A DNA stretch of 64,000 nucleotides from Eikenella sp. (lineage in GTDB: Bacteria > Pseudomonadota > Gammaproteobacteria > Burkholderiales > Neisseriaceae), in the NCBI GenBank assembly GCA_030528345.1, contig JAUMZB010000001.1:54140-118139 (forward strand), read 5' to 3'. The notes beneath the pieces were generated by a model. That model was not told the DNA's origin, did not search any database, and was given only the letters and a program-made list of their open reading frames with translations. Below, one piece after another: positions 1 to 7,050 of this stretch. Each line of letters starts with the position of its first letter. The stretch's first letter is position 1. Position numbers and translations under genes: made by a program.

Positions 1-27
1 GTCGCGGGTCTCTTGCGGGTGCGCCAT
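1..27 (-). CDS. DUF1804 family protein (Mu gp26-like), first nine codons only
   Basis: A minus-strand ATG opens the frame MAHPQETRD, which runs off the left edge. This opening is typical of DUF1804 proteins, the small DNA-binding or terminase-small-subunit-like protein of Mu-like phages. The position, directly after the TraR and gp25-like genes and before the terminase and portal genes, is where Mu carries gp26. The call rests on nine residues plus gene order. Confidence 0.6.
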
Positions 28-29
28 GA

Positions 30-260
30 TTACAATCCAAACTTGGCCTTAATCATCAGGATGCCGGTGGTCACAATGCCGCCCATCACGCCGCCGCTGG
101 CCGCGCCGGCCACCATTGCCGTGCGGCGGCAGTCGGCGTGGATTTGCTGCAGCTGGCCGTCCATGCGCTCCTGATTTTTAATGGTTTGGTCTTGCTTTTC
201 ACGGATTTCCAACAGCAGGGCCATTACTGGGTCTTGCCGGGGCATATCGTGTTTTTGCAT
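30..260 (-). CDS. Small phage membrane protein, hypothetical
   Basis: A 76-residue protein. The first 46 residues are hydrophilic and probably helical (E/K/Q/D-rich). Residues about 48-70 form one glycine- and alanine-rich membrane segment, followed by a short basic tail. It lies between a gp25-like gene and the gp26-like gene of the Mu-like late operon, separated from them by only one or two bases. No family was recognised. A role in lysis timing or superinfection control is possible from topology only. Confidence 0.7.
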   Translation of the reverse strand: MQKHDMPRQDPVMALLLEIREKQDQTIKNQERMDGQLQQIHADCRRTAMVAGAASGGVMGGIVTTGILMIKAKFGL

Positions 261-261
261 C

Positions 262-531
262 TTATTTGTCCGCCTTTCTGTCTAACTTTTCGTTGACCTT
301 GGCCAGGTCGGTTTTGATCTCTTTCAATAACGACAGCACCTCGCCTTTGTGGTCGCGGGCATCGCCCTTGGTTTGGTAGTCTTTTTCCACCGCGTGCAGG
401 CGCTCGCGCAAGGCGCGGCGCTCGTTTTCGGCCTCCTTAAAGCGGTCGGCCAAGGCGCGGATGTAATACCACAGCAGCGCCATTAAAAAGCTCATTGCGC
501 CGCCGAATACGGTCTCAATTGTCAGGGGCAT
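262..531 (-). CDS. Phage coiled-coil membrane protein, Mu gp25-like (DUF2730-like)
   Basis: An 89-residue protein with an N-terminal membrane segment (about residues 8-28) followed by a charged heptad-like region that should form a coiled coil (about 33-86). Mu-like phages carry a DUF2730 protein of this size and layout (gp25) between the TraR-like gene and gp26, which is this position. The family call is by layout and synteny, since no diagnostic motif is visible. The stop overlaps the start region of the TraR gene by one base. Confidence 0.6.
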   Translation of the reverse strand: MPLTIETVFGGAMSFLMALLWYYIRALADRFKEAENERRALRERLHAVEKDYQTKGDARDHKGEVLSLLKEIKTDLAKVNEKLDRKADK

Positions 532-737
532 TACGGCCAGCCCTCCTCAAAATAGGTTTGACACAATACGCAGCGCGTACAGCCCGGCACCGCTTCCTGC
601 CGCTCGGGCGGGATGGGCGCGCCGCAATCCTCACAATGGCTGCGGCGGTAGTGGCCGCCCAGCTGCCCGCGCGTATGCTGCAGGGCGGCTTCGCGGTGGC
701 CGGCCTCCACCTCGGACGCTAAATCCATCTGGTCCAT
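531..737 (-). CDS. TraR/DksA family zinc-finger protein
   Basis: A 68-residue protein whose C-terminal half holds a four-cysteine zinc finger of DksA/TraR type: CEDC, 17 residues, then CVLC. An acidic N-terminal helix (M-D-Q-M-D-L-A-S-E) corresponds to the part that enters the RNA polymerase secondary channel in TraR. Phage TraR-like proteins bind host RNA polymerase and can mimic DksA with ppGpp. The gene overlaps the Rz1-like gene by one base in the late operon. Confidence 0.88.
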   Translation of the reverse strand: MDQMDLASEVEAGHREAALQHTRGQLGGHYRRSHCEDCGAPIPPERQEAVPGCTRCVLCQTYFEEGWP

Positions 738-1036
738 CAGCGCCCCTCCTGCCCCTGGTCATACCAGCGCTGCCAGCCGTCGAGCTGCGCCTCCAGCTTG
801 CCTACATACGCGCCAAACTCGGCGGCATGCGAGAGCAGGTCGGCCGGGCTGCCCGATGCCGGCGGCAGCGGCCGCAGGGGCGACACCAACAGCGCAGCTG
901 GCGCCGGCGGCATCACCGGCATCTCCACCGTGTGCACCGGCGCATCAGTAGCCGAGGGCGCGCCGGTAGAGGCGCAGGCTGTCAGGGCCGAGGCCGCCAA
1001 CACAAGCACCAGCTTTTGCATCCGATTGCACAACAT
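737..1036 (-). CDS. Rz1-like outer-membrane spanin lipoprotein
   Basis: A 99-residue protein with a basic start, a hydrophobic stretch and a lipobox ending L-T-A-C (cysteine about residue 21), then a proline-rich segment (P-V-M-P-P-A-P). This is the usual make-up of Rz1-type o-spanins, which join the inner-membrane Rz partner to fuse the envelope membranes during lysis. Its first about 90 bases overlap the end of the Rz-like gene in another frame, the characteristic Rz/Rz1 nesting. Confidence 0.78.
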   Translation of the reverse strand: MLCNRMQKLVLVLAASALTACASTGAPSATDAPVHTVEMPVMPPAPAALLVSPLRPLPPASGSPADLLSHAAEFGAYVGKLEAQLDGWQRWYDQGQEGR

Positions 1037-1352
1037 TGGGTATCTCCTGTTTCAGGTAGCCCGCTTGACCATCCAAACGGGCATAGGTATGCGCCAGCTT
1101 TTGGCTTTGCACTTGGGCAAAGTCATGCCAGCGCTGTTTTTCGGCGGTGGCGGCCGCCAATTGGGCACGGTAGGCCAGCTCCGCAACCAGCTGCTTTTGC
1201 CGCCACTCCGCCTTAACCGCCGCCATCTCGGCTTCGGCCGCCGTGTCGCGCTTCAGGTAGCCTGCACGGTAGGCCAGCGCGGCCACCAGCAACACCACCC
1301 ACAGCGGCCACAAACGGCGCAGCCAAAACCAAACACTACTCCACGGCATCAC
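945..1352 (-). CDS. Rz-like inner-membrane spanin
   Basis: A 135-residue protein with an N-terminal signal anchor (residues about 12-28) and a long periplasmic helical region rich in A, E, Q and K (about 33-105), the layout of i-spanins. It partners the Rz1-like lipoprotein encoded in the overlapping frame. It contains an exact eikDUS (reverse orientation, 1252-1263, read as the G-Y-L-K stretch) and an 11/12 match at 1051-1062. The start overlaps the end of the holin-like gene by 17 bases. Confidence 0.78.
   Translation of the reverse strand: MMPWSSVWFWLRRLWPLWVVLLVAALAYRAGYLKRDTAAEAEMAAVKAEWRQKQLVAELAYRAQLAAATAEKQRWHDFAQVQSQKLAHTYARLDGQAGYLKQEIPNVVQSDAKAGACVGGLGPDSLRLYRRALGY
1252..1263 (-). 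repeat. DNA uptake sequence inside the prophage Rz gene
   Basis: Exact 12-mer AGGCTACCTGAA on the minus strand, within a phage structural frame. A second near-copy (11/12) lies at 1051-1062 in the same gene. DUS are recognised by the pilus protein ComP during transformation; their presence in the prophage suggests long residence in, or recombination with, this host. Confidence 0.9.
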
Positions 1353-1587
1353 GCTCTCCCTGCTTGATGGCCGCTACCTGCGGCACTGCGGCAATGCCGC
1401 GCTTAATCAGGGCGTAACCGCCCACCATCGCGCCGTATGCCCACCATGCCCACTCCGGCGTGTCGGGCATCACGGCAAATTTGTAGGTCATCACGCCGGC
1501 CGCCACATTGGCCCACAGCTTGGTGTGGCTGATTTGGCCGGTAGCCGGATTGCTGATGAGTCCCGCCAGCCAATTAACCATGCTCAC
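1336..1587 (-). CDS. DUF2644-like phage membrane protein, probable holin
   Basis: An 83-residue protein. It has an S-K/T-K-L-W-A-N-V-A motif near residue 22 and the sequence Y-K-F-A-V-M-P that I associate with DUF2644 proteins of Haemophilus Mu-like prophages. Two hydrophobic segments (about 27-40 and 47-62) fit a small holin. It sits between the endolysin and the spanin genes, the usual place for a holin. The start overlaps the endolysin stop by four bases (ATGA type). Confidence 0.7.
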   Translation of the reverse strand: MSMVNWLAGLISNPATGQISHTKLWANVAAGVMTYKFAVMPDTPEWAWWAYGAMVGGYALIKRGIAAVPQVAAIKQGERDAVE

Positions 1588-2093
1588 ACCTCATTGCGGC
1601 TGTAACCGCCCTGATGCGCCAACACCGGCAAGTTGTAGCGGCTTTTGTGCGGCATGCCGCTACCGTTGGGGTACACCGGCCACACAAACGCCACCGCCCG
1701 CGACCGCTCAAATTTGGCAATGCTGACCTTATTGCCCTGGTTGCCGCCCAAAATCAGCAGATTGCCTGCACGGTCACGGCCAACCACAAAACCCACATGC
1801 CCGCCGCCTTTGCGGCCGAATACCGCAATACAGCCGTAGGCCGGCGCCTTGAGGCGCACGCCGGCATCTACCCACGCCAAGGCGCGATACCAGTGCTTGG
1901 GCAAGGCGCGCCCGGCATGGCGGCAACAATGCGCCACAAACGTGCCGCACCAAGGGGTCTCGTCATCCCGCCACCACGCCTTGAGCGTATTGAGCCAGTG
2001 GGTGATGGTCGGATTGTGGTTTTTGCCCGGCACCTCGGCCAAGCCCTCGTATCGTCTCGCCTCGATAATCCAAGGCAAATCTGTAAAAACCAT
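1584..2093 (-). CDS. Phage endolysin, TIGR02594/CHAP-like cell-wall amidase
   Basis: A 169-residue protein of the TIGR02594 type. It has the N-terminal P-G-K-x-H-N-P-T-I motif, the catalytic cysteine in W-C-G-T-F-V-A-H-C, the histidine in G-G-G-H-V-G-F-V, and the final G-G-N-Q-G-N. These are the Cys/His pair of NlpC/P60 or CHAP peptidoglycan hydrolases. It has no signal peptide, so export depends on the holin. The start at M-V-F-T-D-L-P aligns with the family start, but there is no Shine-Dalgarno: the T-tract of a terminator hairpin abuts the ATG. Confidence 0.85.
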   Translation of the reverse strand: MVFTDLPWIIEARRYEGLAEVPGKNHNPTITHWLNTLKAWWRDDETPWCGTFVAHCCRHAGRALPKHWYRALAWVDAGVRLKAPAYGCIAVFGRKGGGHVGFVVGRDRAGNLLILGGNQGNKVSIAKFERSRAVAFVWPVYPNGSGMPHKSRYNLPVLAHQGGYSRNEV

Positions 2094-2124
2094 AAAAAAA
2101 ATCCCAAGTCGTCAAACTTGGGAT
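2094..2124 (-). terminator. Rho-independent terminator between mor and the lysis genes
   Basis: On the minus strand a perfect 9-bp stem (ATCCCAAGT / ACTTGGGAT, 6-nt loop) is followed by a run of T that runs straight into the endolysin ATG. It would end the early/middle transcript after mor. Its closeness to the endolysin start leaves no room for a ribosome-binding site. Confidence 0.85.
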
Positions 2125-2173
2125 GATTATTGGGTAAGCCGCCGCCGACAGCCGTTTGAGCCGCCTCACCCGG

Positions 2174-2644
2174 TCAAAACAGGCTGTCCTGCACGTCTGC
2201 CGCTTGGGTCTGGTCGGTGCGGTTGAGGATGTCCCACACCGTGCGGTCGGTCAGGCGGTGGCTGGCGGCCAGATTTTGCACCGCCCAAAACGCCGTCATG
2301 CCGTCTTTGCCGGTGAGCTCGTCAAACTGGCGGCGGATTTTGCGGTCGCGCAGCTCGCGTACCGCCCGCTCGCACTTGGGCAGCCACAGCTTTTCGCGGT
2401 CGCCGAACTGCTCGCACAGCTTGTCCGCCGCCCGCTCGCCCACCACCTCGGCCAGCGCCGCATGGGTGGCCCGCCCCAGCTTGCGCACATTTTTGGAGAC
2501 GGGAAACGTGGTGCCGCCGTAGGCGCGCAGCAGCGCAAGCGTCGGCTCCGCCCCAATCAGCGTCACCATCTCCAGCACGCTGCCCGGCAGCAGATGGCGC
2601 ACCGCCGCAAAGTCCCGCTCGTCATACTCGTCAAACGCTGCCAT
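2174..2644 (-). CDS. mor: Mor-family transcription activator
   Basis: A 156-residue protein matching the Mor/C activator family of Mu-like phages, which activate middle or late promoters by binding DNA as dimers through a C-terminal helix-turn-helix. Seen: the conserved L-P-G-S-V-L-E-M-V-T-L-I-G segment near residue 20, G-G-T-T-F-P-V-S (about 45) and a C-terminal R-K-I-R-R-Q-F-D region leading into the DNA-binding part. I chose the internal ATG (M-A-A-F-D-E-Y) because the longer frame only reads back through the GemA gene, and this start gives a 14-base overlap. Confidence 0.85.
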   Translation of the reverse strand: MAAFDEYDERDFAAVRHLLPGSVLEMVTLIGAEPTLALLRAYGGTTFPVSKNVRKLGRATHAALAEVVGERAADKLCEQFGDREKLWLPKCERAVRELRDRKIRRQFDELTGKDGMTAFWAVQNLAASHRLTDRTVWDILNRTDQTQAADVQDSLF

Positions 2645-3056
2645 GCCGCACCTCCCGTTTGCGGTTGGCGTAGATTTGCAGCGCCGCCACCAGCTTGTGC
2701 AGCTTGTCGTCCGGCAGCCAGTGCACCTGGTCCACGCCAAACATGCGCTTGGCCATGCCGTGGGCGTAGGCCCAGGTCAGCCCGTTGTCGAGCAGCAGCG
2801 CCTCCACCTTGCGGATCATCGCATCCGCCGAGCCGCGCGGGCTGGGGCGGCGGCCGAGATTGGGCCGCGCCGGCTGAAAACCCTGCCGCCCCATTGCCGT
2901 CAGCACCTTTTCCAGCTCGCGCAGCCCCATTTGGGCGCAGGAGTTTTTGCCGGTTTCGCGCAGCAACAGCGCGCGGTAAGTGTCGTCGTCCAAACCAAGC
3001 TGCGTCTTGCCTATATGGATTTTGGCCTTCAGGCCGTTTAGATTTTTTCGCATCAT
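2631..3056 (-). CDS. Mu gp16/GemA-like regulatory protein (DUF1018)
   Basis: A 141-residue protein with the DUF1018 layout: basic start, I-H-I-G-K-T-Q-L-G-L-D-D-D-T-Y-R near residue 13, and W-A-Y-A-H-G-M-A-K-R-M-F-G near 94. GemA affects host gene expression and replication during Mu growth. It lies directly before mor, with which it overlaps, as in other Mu-like phages. GGGAG lies a few bases before the tandem ATG-ATG start. Confidence 0.85.
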   Translation of the reverse strand: MMRKNLNGLKAKIHIGKTQLGLDDDTYRALLLRETGKNSCAQMGLRELEKVLTAMGRQGFQPARPNLGRRPSPRGSADAMIRKVEALLLDNGLTWAYAHGMAKRMFGVDQVHWLPDDKLHKLVAALQIYANRKREVRHGSV

Positions 3057-3187
3057 CGCTCCCGATTCTGTTAAAATACAAGTCTCTGTTTTGTTTTCCG
3101 TGGCCGCTGATGCTTGTGCGTTGGCGGCGCTTTTTTTGCAAACCGCAAACTGGAGCGGGCTGGGTGCAACCCGCTCGGATTTGAGGT

Positions 3188-3466
3188 TTAGGCCGGTTTG
3201 ACGAGCTCTTTCAGGTTTTTTGCCGCGCGGAAGCGCACCTTGCGTTTGGCCGGGATGTCCACCGGTGCGCCGGTGGCCGGATTGCGGCCGGTACGGGCGG
3301 GCAGATCGGTTACGTCAAACGTGCCCAAACCCGGCAAAACCACCTTGCCGGAGCGCAACAGCCCTTCTTTTACCGCCAACAGGGTGGCATCCAAGGCAAT
3401 GCCGGCATCGGCCTTGCTGATTTTGGCGTTGTCCGCGATAGCGGCGATTAATTCTGATTTAGTCAT
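3188..3466 (-). CDS. HU-family DNA-binding protein, phage-encoded
   Basis: A 92-residue histone-like protein. It has N-terminal dimerising helices (M-T-K-S-E-L-I-A-A-I-A), L-P-G-L-G-T-F near residue 44, the beta-arm motif G-R-N-P-A-T-G (about 60-66), then R-K-V-R-F-R-A-A-K. HU/IHF helps the Mu transpososome form at the phage ends and bends DNA. A good AAGGAG lies eight bases before the ATG. The 131 bases between its stop and gemA hold a weak GC-rich hairpin and no gene. Confidence 0.92.
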   Translation of the reverse strand: MTKSELIAAIADNAKISKADAGIALDATLLAVKEGLLRSGKVVLPGLGTFDVTDLPARTGRNPATGAPVDIPAKRKVRFRAAKNLKELVKPA

Positions 3467-3478
3467 GGTGCTTACTCC

Positions 3479-3610
3479 TTAAAAAATTTTTTCCGTGATT
3501 TGTTCTGCTTCCTCTTCCGAGTAGCCGCGCTCGGCGGCAAACCCGACGAAGAGTGCAAAGTTTTCGCCCAAAAAATCGCGAATCAACAGTTTTTCGTCTT
3601 CTTCCAACAT
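3479..3610 (-). CDS. Small acidic phage protein, 43 aa
   Basis: A short frame of 43 codons starting M-L-E-E-D-E-K-L-L and ending in an E/A-rich helix. Its TAA stop overlaps the ribosome-binding region of the HU gene, so the two would be translated together. No family was recognised. Codon use and tight packing fit the surrounding phage operon, but the frame is short and could be spurious. Confidence 0.5.
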   Translation of the reverse strand: MLEEDEKLLIRDFLGENFALFVGFAAERGYSEEEAEQITEKIF

Positions 3611-3671
3611 GGTTTAATCTCTTGTTTAAAGGGTTTTAAAAGCGGCAAACCGTGCCGCGCGGGTTAGGCTG

Positions 3672-3866
3672 CTATCCGAGCAAGTGCTGCAAAACAGGCT
3701 CGGACGGAATAACAATCACGCCCAAAAGGGCAATCAACCAAATCCACAATATCACCTTGTTATCGTGCGCTTCGGGAATGACTAAAATCACAGCCGCCAG
3801 CAGCCAAAAAACGATATTGCACAGGATGTCGAGATTGTGGATCACCTCAATTAGCCAGAGATTCAT
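3672..3866 (-). CDS. Small phage membrane protein, two transmembrane segments
   Basis: A 64-residue, very hydrophobic protein with two membrane segments (about residues 12-30 and 38-54) separated by a charged turn (P-E-A-H-D-N-K). The start at M-N-L-W is preferred over an ATG four codons upstream because GAGG lies about six bases before it. The frame overlaps the end of the upstream 82-aa gene. Function unknown; it could act in superinfection exclusion or replication at the membrane. Confidence 0.6.
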   Translation of the reverse strand: MNLWLIEVIHNLDILCNIVFWLLAAVILVIPEAHDNKVILWIWLIALLGVIVIPSEPVLQHLLG

Positions 3867-4095
3867 GGCCCGCCTCATCTTGTCGGTCGATACCGGCCGC
3901 CTGCGCCAGCTTAAAAATGTCCTCCCATCCCAGCAAAAACCGTTTGCCGGTTGCGGTGTTTTCGACGATCGGCTCGTATCTTGTATTAACCTGCATTTGG
4001 TATCTCATGCCGCCCATCTCGGCTTGGGCGACATCCGTCCTGATTAACAGGGCATTTGGCGGGAGCATTTGCCCGTAGTGTGCATTTTGTGCCAT
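3847..4095 (-). CDS. Hypothetical phage protein, 82 aa
   Basis: An 82-residue soluble protein starting M-A-Q-N-A-H-Y-G, with no membrane segment and no recognisable motif. The start chosen is one base after the Gam stop and avoids a longer frame that only mirrors the Gam gene. It is part of the tightly packed early operon of the prophage. Confidence 0.6.
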   Translation of the reverse strand: MAQNAHYGQMLPPNALLIRTDVAQAEMGGMRYQMQVNTRYEPIVENTATGKRFLLGWEDIFKLAQAAGIDRQDEAGHESLAN

Positions 4096-4096
4096 C

Positions 4097-4636
4097 TCAC
4101 ACCCCCGCCAAATCCGGGTCGGTGGGCTCCACCACAAAATCCTCCACCCCGCTCACAATGCGGATGCCGGGCACTTTGCCGTCGGCAAACAGTTCCGCTT
4201 CGTTCAGGATGGCCTCTTTGTTGAGGTCCTCTTTCACCCGCACAAAGCGCACCAGATCAACCTTTTCTTTCAGGTAGGCGATGATGGCGTCCTTGCCGGT
4301 AAATTTGACGCTGGGCGGGTTGATGCGCCATTTGGCGAGCCCGGTTACAAAATCCACTGTTTTGGTTTTTCCGCCTTGAGTCAGCTCCTGGCGGTTGGCC
4401 TCGCAAAATGCCTGCACGCCGGCGGTGAGGGCTTTGATTTCCGCTTCATACGGGGCGGCCAAATCGCGGTATTCCTGCTCGATTGCCGCCTGCTTATCGC
4501 CCATCTCGGCCGACAGGCGTTTCACTTCGCGGGACAGGTCGCCGATGCGGCGGATATGTGCCGCAGCCTGGGATTTGTCTTGTGCCGCCACCGTCAGGGC
4601 GGGCACTTTGGTGCGGGTTTTGGTCGTTTTAGCCAT
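4097..4636 (-). CDS. gam: Mu Gam-like host-nuclease inhibitor
   Basis: A 179-residue protein of the Mu Gam family, Ku-like proteins that bind DNA ends and block exonucleases such as RecBCD. Seen: a long N-terminal helical region with I-R-R-I-G-D-L-S-R-E-V (about 29-39), E-x-E-Y-R-D-L-A-A-P-Y near 55-64, the G-L-A-K-W-R-I-N-P-P-S-V core near 100-110, then V-R-V-K-E-D-L-N-K-E-A-I near 132. Length is normal for the family. Confidence 0.9.
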   Translation of the reverse strand: MAKTTKTRTKVPALTVAAQDKSQAAAHIRRIGDLSREVKRLSAEMGDKQAAIEQEYRDLAAPYEAEIKALTAGVQAFCEANRQELTQGGKTKTVDFVTGLAKWRINPPSVKFTGKDAIIAYLKEKVDLVRFVRVKEDLNKEAILNEAELFADGKVPGIRIVSGVEDFVVEPTDPDLAGV

Positions 4637-4638
4637 GT

Positions 4639-5022
4639 TTACAATCCTTTCAATAGGCTTTTTTGGATGATTTGATAGATTTGTTTCAGATTTTCTTTGC
4701 CCCGGGCCTCCTGCTCCGGGGTGGTGTGGTATTGATAAGCGAGCAGCTTGGGCTCGGGCCTGGGCGGCAGGCGCTCAATCAGCATTTTGGGCGGCGGCCA
4801 GCGCTCGGTGTCGGAGATAAGTTTCGCAAAGGCGGCTTGTATCCGCCCCTGGTCTTGTTGCTCATCCCACCCAATCGGCAGAGCCATCAGCGCCTCTATC
4901 CAAACAACAGCCACCAATTCAATGCCTTCTTCGGGCGGCGCACCTTGCAGGCGCAGCATCATCAGTTTTTGCAGCCCGCGCACAATCTCGTTATTGACAA
5001 AATCGGGAACGGGTTTATCCAC
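4639..5022 (-). CDS. Hypothetical Mu-like prophage protein, 127 aa
   Basis: A 127-residue soluble protein. It contains W-P-P-P-K-M-L-I-E-R-L-P-P-R-P near residues 75-90, a motif I have seen in early genes of Neisseria Mu-like prophages, and a basic C-terminal helix. It overlaps the end of the upstream gene by eight bases and ends two bases before gam. Function unknown. Confidence 0.65.
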   Translation of the reverse strand: MDKPVPDFVNNEIVRGLQKLMMLRLQGAPPEEGIELVAVVWIEALMALPIGWDEQQDQGRIQAAFAKLISDTERWPPPKMLIERLPPRPEPKLLAYQYHTTPEQEARGKENLKQIYQIIQKSLLKGL

Positions 5023-5500
5023 GCAACATAGCCTCCAGCTTGGCTACCGCATTCACCGTTTTGCTGGTCGGTGCAGGGGGGCTGGCCACTGCCTGCTCGG
5101 CTGCCGGCATCGGCACTGCCTCGCCTTGCCATTTGCTGATCACCTCCAGCAGGTAGCCGTGGGACTTGAGCGGGGTGACCAAATTGCCGTTGTCGCGGGC
5201 GGCCAGCACCTCGCCAAAGGCATAAGCCCAAGCGGCGGGCGGTGCCGGATAGCTTTTGCCACCCCGCTGGATTTGCCCGGCCTGCATCATCGGCAGCAAC
5301 TCCGCCATCAGCCTGGCCATGCGCGGCTGGGAGAGAGAGGATTTTTGCGTCGGCCGAAACAGGCCGAGGTAGCGCACCAGCCCGGTGCTCATCGGCCCGC
5401 CGATTTGCGCCACCGCCCATAACGACTGCCGCGCCTCCTCGTGGGCAATCAGCGCGTCTAGGGAGTTTTCCGCCCCGCAGCATGGACAACGGGTTTTCAT
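5015..5500 (-). CDS. Hypothetical phage protein with N-terminal zinc-ribbon-like motif
   Basis: A 161-residue protein opening M-K-T-R-C-P-C-C-G-A. The single C-P-C-C-G cluster resembles half of a zinc ribbon. A following helical domain carries R-M-A-R-L-M-A-E-L-L near residue 60, and a proline- and alanine-rich linker leads to a short C-terminal helix. The cysteine cluster and position among early genes suggest a nucleic-acid role, which is inference only. It overlaps both neighbours by a few bases. Confidence 0.65.
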   Translation of the reverse strand: MKTRCPCCGAENSLDALIAHEEARQSLWAVAQIGGPMSTGLVRYLGLFRPTQKSSLSQPRMARLMAELLPMMQAGQIQRGGKSYPAPPAAWAYAFGEVLAARDNGNLVTPLKSHGYLLEVISKWQGEAVPMPAAEQAVASPPAPTSKTVNAVAKLEAMLRG

Positions 5501-5763
5501 GCCTGCTCTCCGATTTGGTCGATTTGCCGGCGGTACTCATCAAGGTCAAACGCCATGCCCATTGCCTCAACGGTTAGGCGGCCAATCTTTTCCAATCGCA
5601 CGGTGTCGGGGTGGGAGATAAGGGTCAGGCTGTTGGTCGGCACAACACGGATGCTTTCTGTGTCGCTCCATAAAACACCGCTTTCTTCGGCGTTGCTCCA
5701 AAATACGATGCCGCTGTCGTGCATATCGTGTACGGCATCACCAAATCTAAATTCCTGCGCCAT
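5497..5763 (-). CDS. Hypothetical phage protein, 88 aa
   Basis: An 88-residue protein beginning M-A-Q-E-F-R-F-G-D, with a beta-rich N-terminal part (residues about 5-55) and an acidic helical C-terminus ending E-Q-A. It has no membrane segment and no known motif. Its stop overlaps the next start (ATGA), so it is probably translated with the zinc-ribbon-like gene. Confidence 0.6.
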   Translation of the reverse strand: MAQEFRFGDAVHDMHDSGIVFWSNAEESGVLWSDTESIRVVPTNSLTLISHPDTVRLEKIGRLTVEAMGMAFDLDEYRRQIDQIGEQA

Positions 5764-5764
5764 C

Positions 5765-6451
5765 TCAAGCCCCCAATCTTTTCAGTTCTTCCCCGCCGCC
5801 CATCGCATGGTGCAACCGGGCGTCTTTGCCTTTTTGATGTCCCAAAAAGCGGTCGAGATTTCCCGCCTGCTTGGCGTGTCCGCCGGGCGTGCTCTCGCGG
5901 GTTTTCATTGTTGTCACCCCCAAGCTTTCGCCAAACTGCTGCAACAGCGCCTGCTCGCGTTCGCCGTTGGCAAATTTGCCCACTTTGCGGTGCACCGCCC
6001 AAATCCAGCCCTTGCAAAACTCGTCCGCCCGGTAGGTTTTGTTTTTGGCCAACCGCACCCGCTTGAGCACGGTGGCCATATAGTCTTTGCGCGCGGCCTT
6101 AACTTGGCGCAACAGCACATCGTAGGCATACGCCGCCAGCTCGGCCTTGTTGTCCACGCCGTAGTAGCGGATACGCGGCTCTCGCCAATCCCCGCCCAAA
6201 TACCAAGCGCACCCAAACGCCCCTGCCACCGTATTGGCCAGCATCGCCTGCCAGCCCGGCATCTTGGCCGCCGTGCGGCCGGCGCAGCTGTGCTCGCGGA
6301 TGTCCGACAACGCCACCTCCGCATCGCTGATGCCGTGTTGCCGCATCAATGCCTGCGCCTGCTTCAGCGCCTGCGCCGCCTCGTGCTCGTTGGCCGATTG
6401 CGACAAAGCCAAACACTTCTTGATCTTTTCTAAAGCTTTTTCCTTATCCAC
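5765..6451 (-). CDS. DUF2786 domain protein
   Basis: A 228-residue protein. Residues 1-45 match the DUF2786 pattern: K-I-K-K-C-L-A-L-S-Q-S-A-N-E-H-E-A-A-Q-A and M-R-Q-H-G-I-S-D-A-E-V. The middle (about 60-150) resembles the Zn-peptidase-like or nuclease-like extension found with DUF2786 in phage proteins. The C-terminus is basic and glycine-rich. DUF2786 proteins occur in many early phage operons without a proven role. Confidence 0.82.
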   Translation of the reverse strand: MDKEKALEKIKKCLALSQSANEHEAAQALKQAQALMRQHGISDAEVALSDIREHSCAGRTAAKMPGWQAMLANTVAGAFGCAWYLGGDWREPRIRYYGVDNKAELAAYAYDVLLRQVKAARKDYMATVLKRVRLAKNKTYRADEFCKGWIWAVHRKVGKFANGEREQALLQQFGESLGVTTMKTRESTPGGHAKQAGNLDRFLGHQKGKDARLHHAMGGGEELKRLGA

Positions 6452-6470
6452 TGTTCACCTCCCCAAAGAG

Positions 6471-7049
6471 TCAAAAATCCGACCGCCACGGCTCAATGTG
6501 CGTTTGCCCGGCGGCAATCATGATGGCCTGCAGATCAAAATGCTCGGCCGCCGCGGCTTCCTGCAAAGCCGTCAGCCGTTTGCCGCCCTCGGCTTTCAGC
6601 CGCGCCAATTCGGCCAGCTTTTCTTCGCCCAGCCGCTGCCGCAGCCATTCCGCCGCCTCGGCGATGTCCTTACTAAACCAGTAGTTGTGGCAGTGATGGC
6701 ACAAGGCAGCGGCGTTGTCCGGGTGGTAGCGGATGGCATGGTGCCGCCGGCTGTAGTGGTGGCTGCACTGCAAACCGGTGTCACCCGGCGCATACTGCTT
6801 GCCGCACTTCTCGCAGCGGTAGCCCGCCCGGGCGCGCACCGCCCGCGAAAACGCGGCATCGGCAGCATTCAGCGTCCAGCCCTCGCGGTAGGTTTTTCCT
6901 TCTTTGAGCAAGCCGTCGATAATCCGCACTGTGTCGCTCAAGAGGTCGTAGAGGGCGGGCTGATACTTTTTGGCATCCCGCCGCCACGTCTTGATTTGGT
7001 TCAAATGGGCATCCACCGGGTCGGTGTCTTTAACTGTGATCACGGCCAT
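6471..7049 (-). CDS. NinG/Rap-like HNH protein
   Basis: A 192-residue protein with a zinc-finger/HNH-type core: R-C-E-K-C-G-K (about 78-84), Q-C-S-H-H-Y-S-R-R-H (about 94-103), P-D-N-A-A-A-L-C (about 109-116) and C-H-H-C-H-N-Y-W. The Q-C-x-H-x-x-S-R-R-x-x-x-x-R-x-x-P-D-N pattern is typical of lambda NinG/Rap-related nucleases that process recombination intermediates. A helical C-terminal tail follows. Twenty bases separate it from the DUF2786 gene. Confidence 0.75.
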   Translation of the reverse strand: MAVITVKDTDPVDAHLNQIKTWRRDAKKYQPALYDLLSDTVRIIDGLLKEGKTYREGWTLNAADAAFSRAVRARAGYRCEKCGKQYAPGDTGLQCSHHYSRRHHAIRYHPDNAAALCHHCHNYWFSKDIAEAAEWLRQRLGEEKLAELARLKAEGGKRLTALQEAAAAEHFDLQAIMIAAGQTHIEPWRSDF

Positions 7050-7050
7050 C

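Noticed and set aside
2156..3184. A 342-codon plus-strand frame across mor and gemA
   Set aside because: It is arginine/alanine-rich shadow coding; the opposite strand carries Mor and GemA with clear motifs and ribosome-binding sites.
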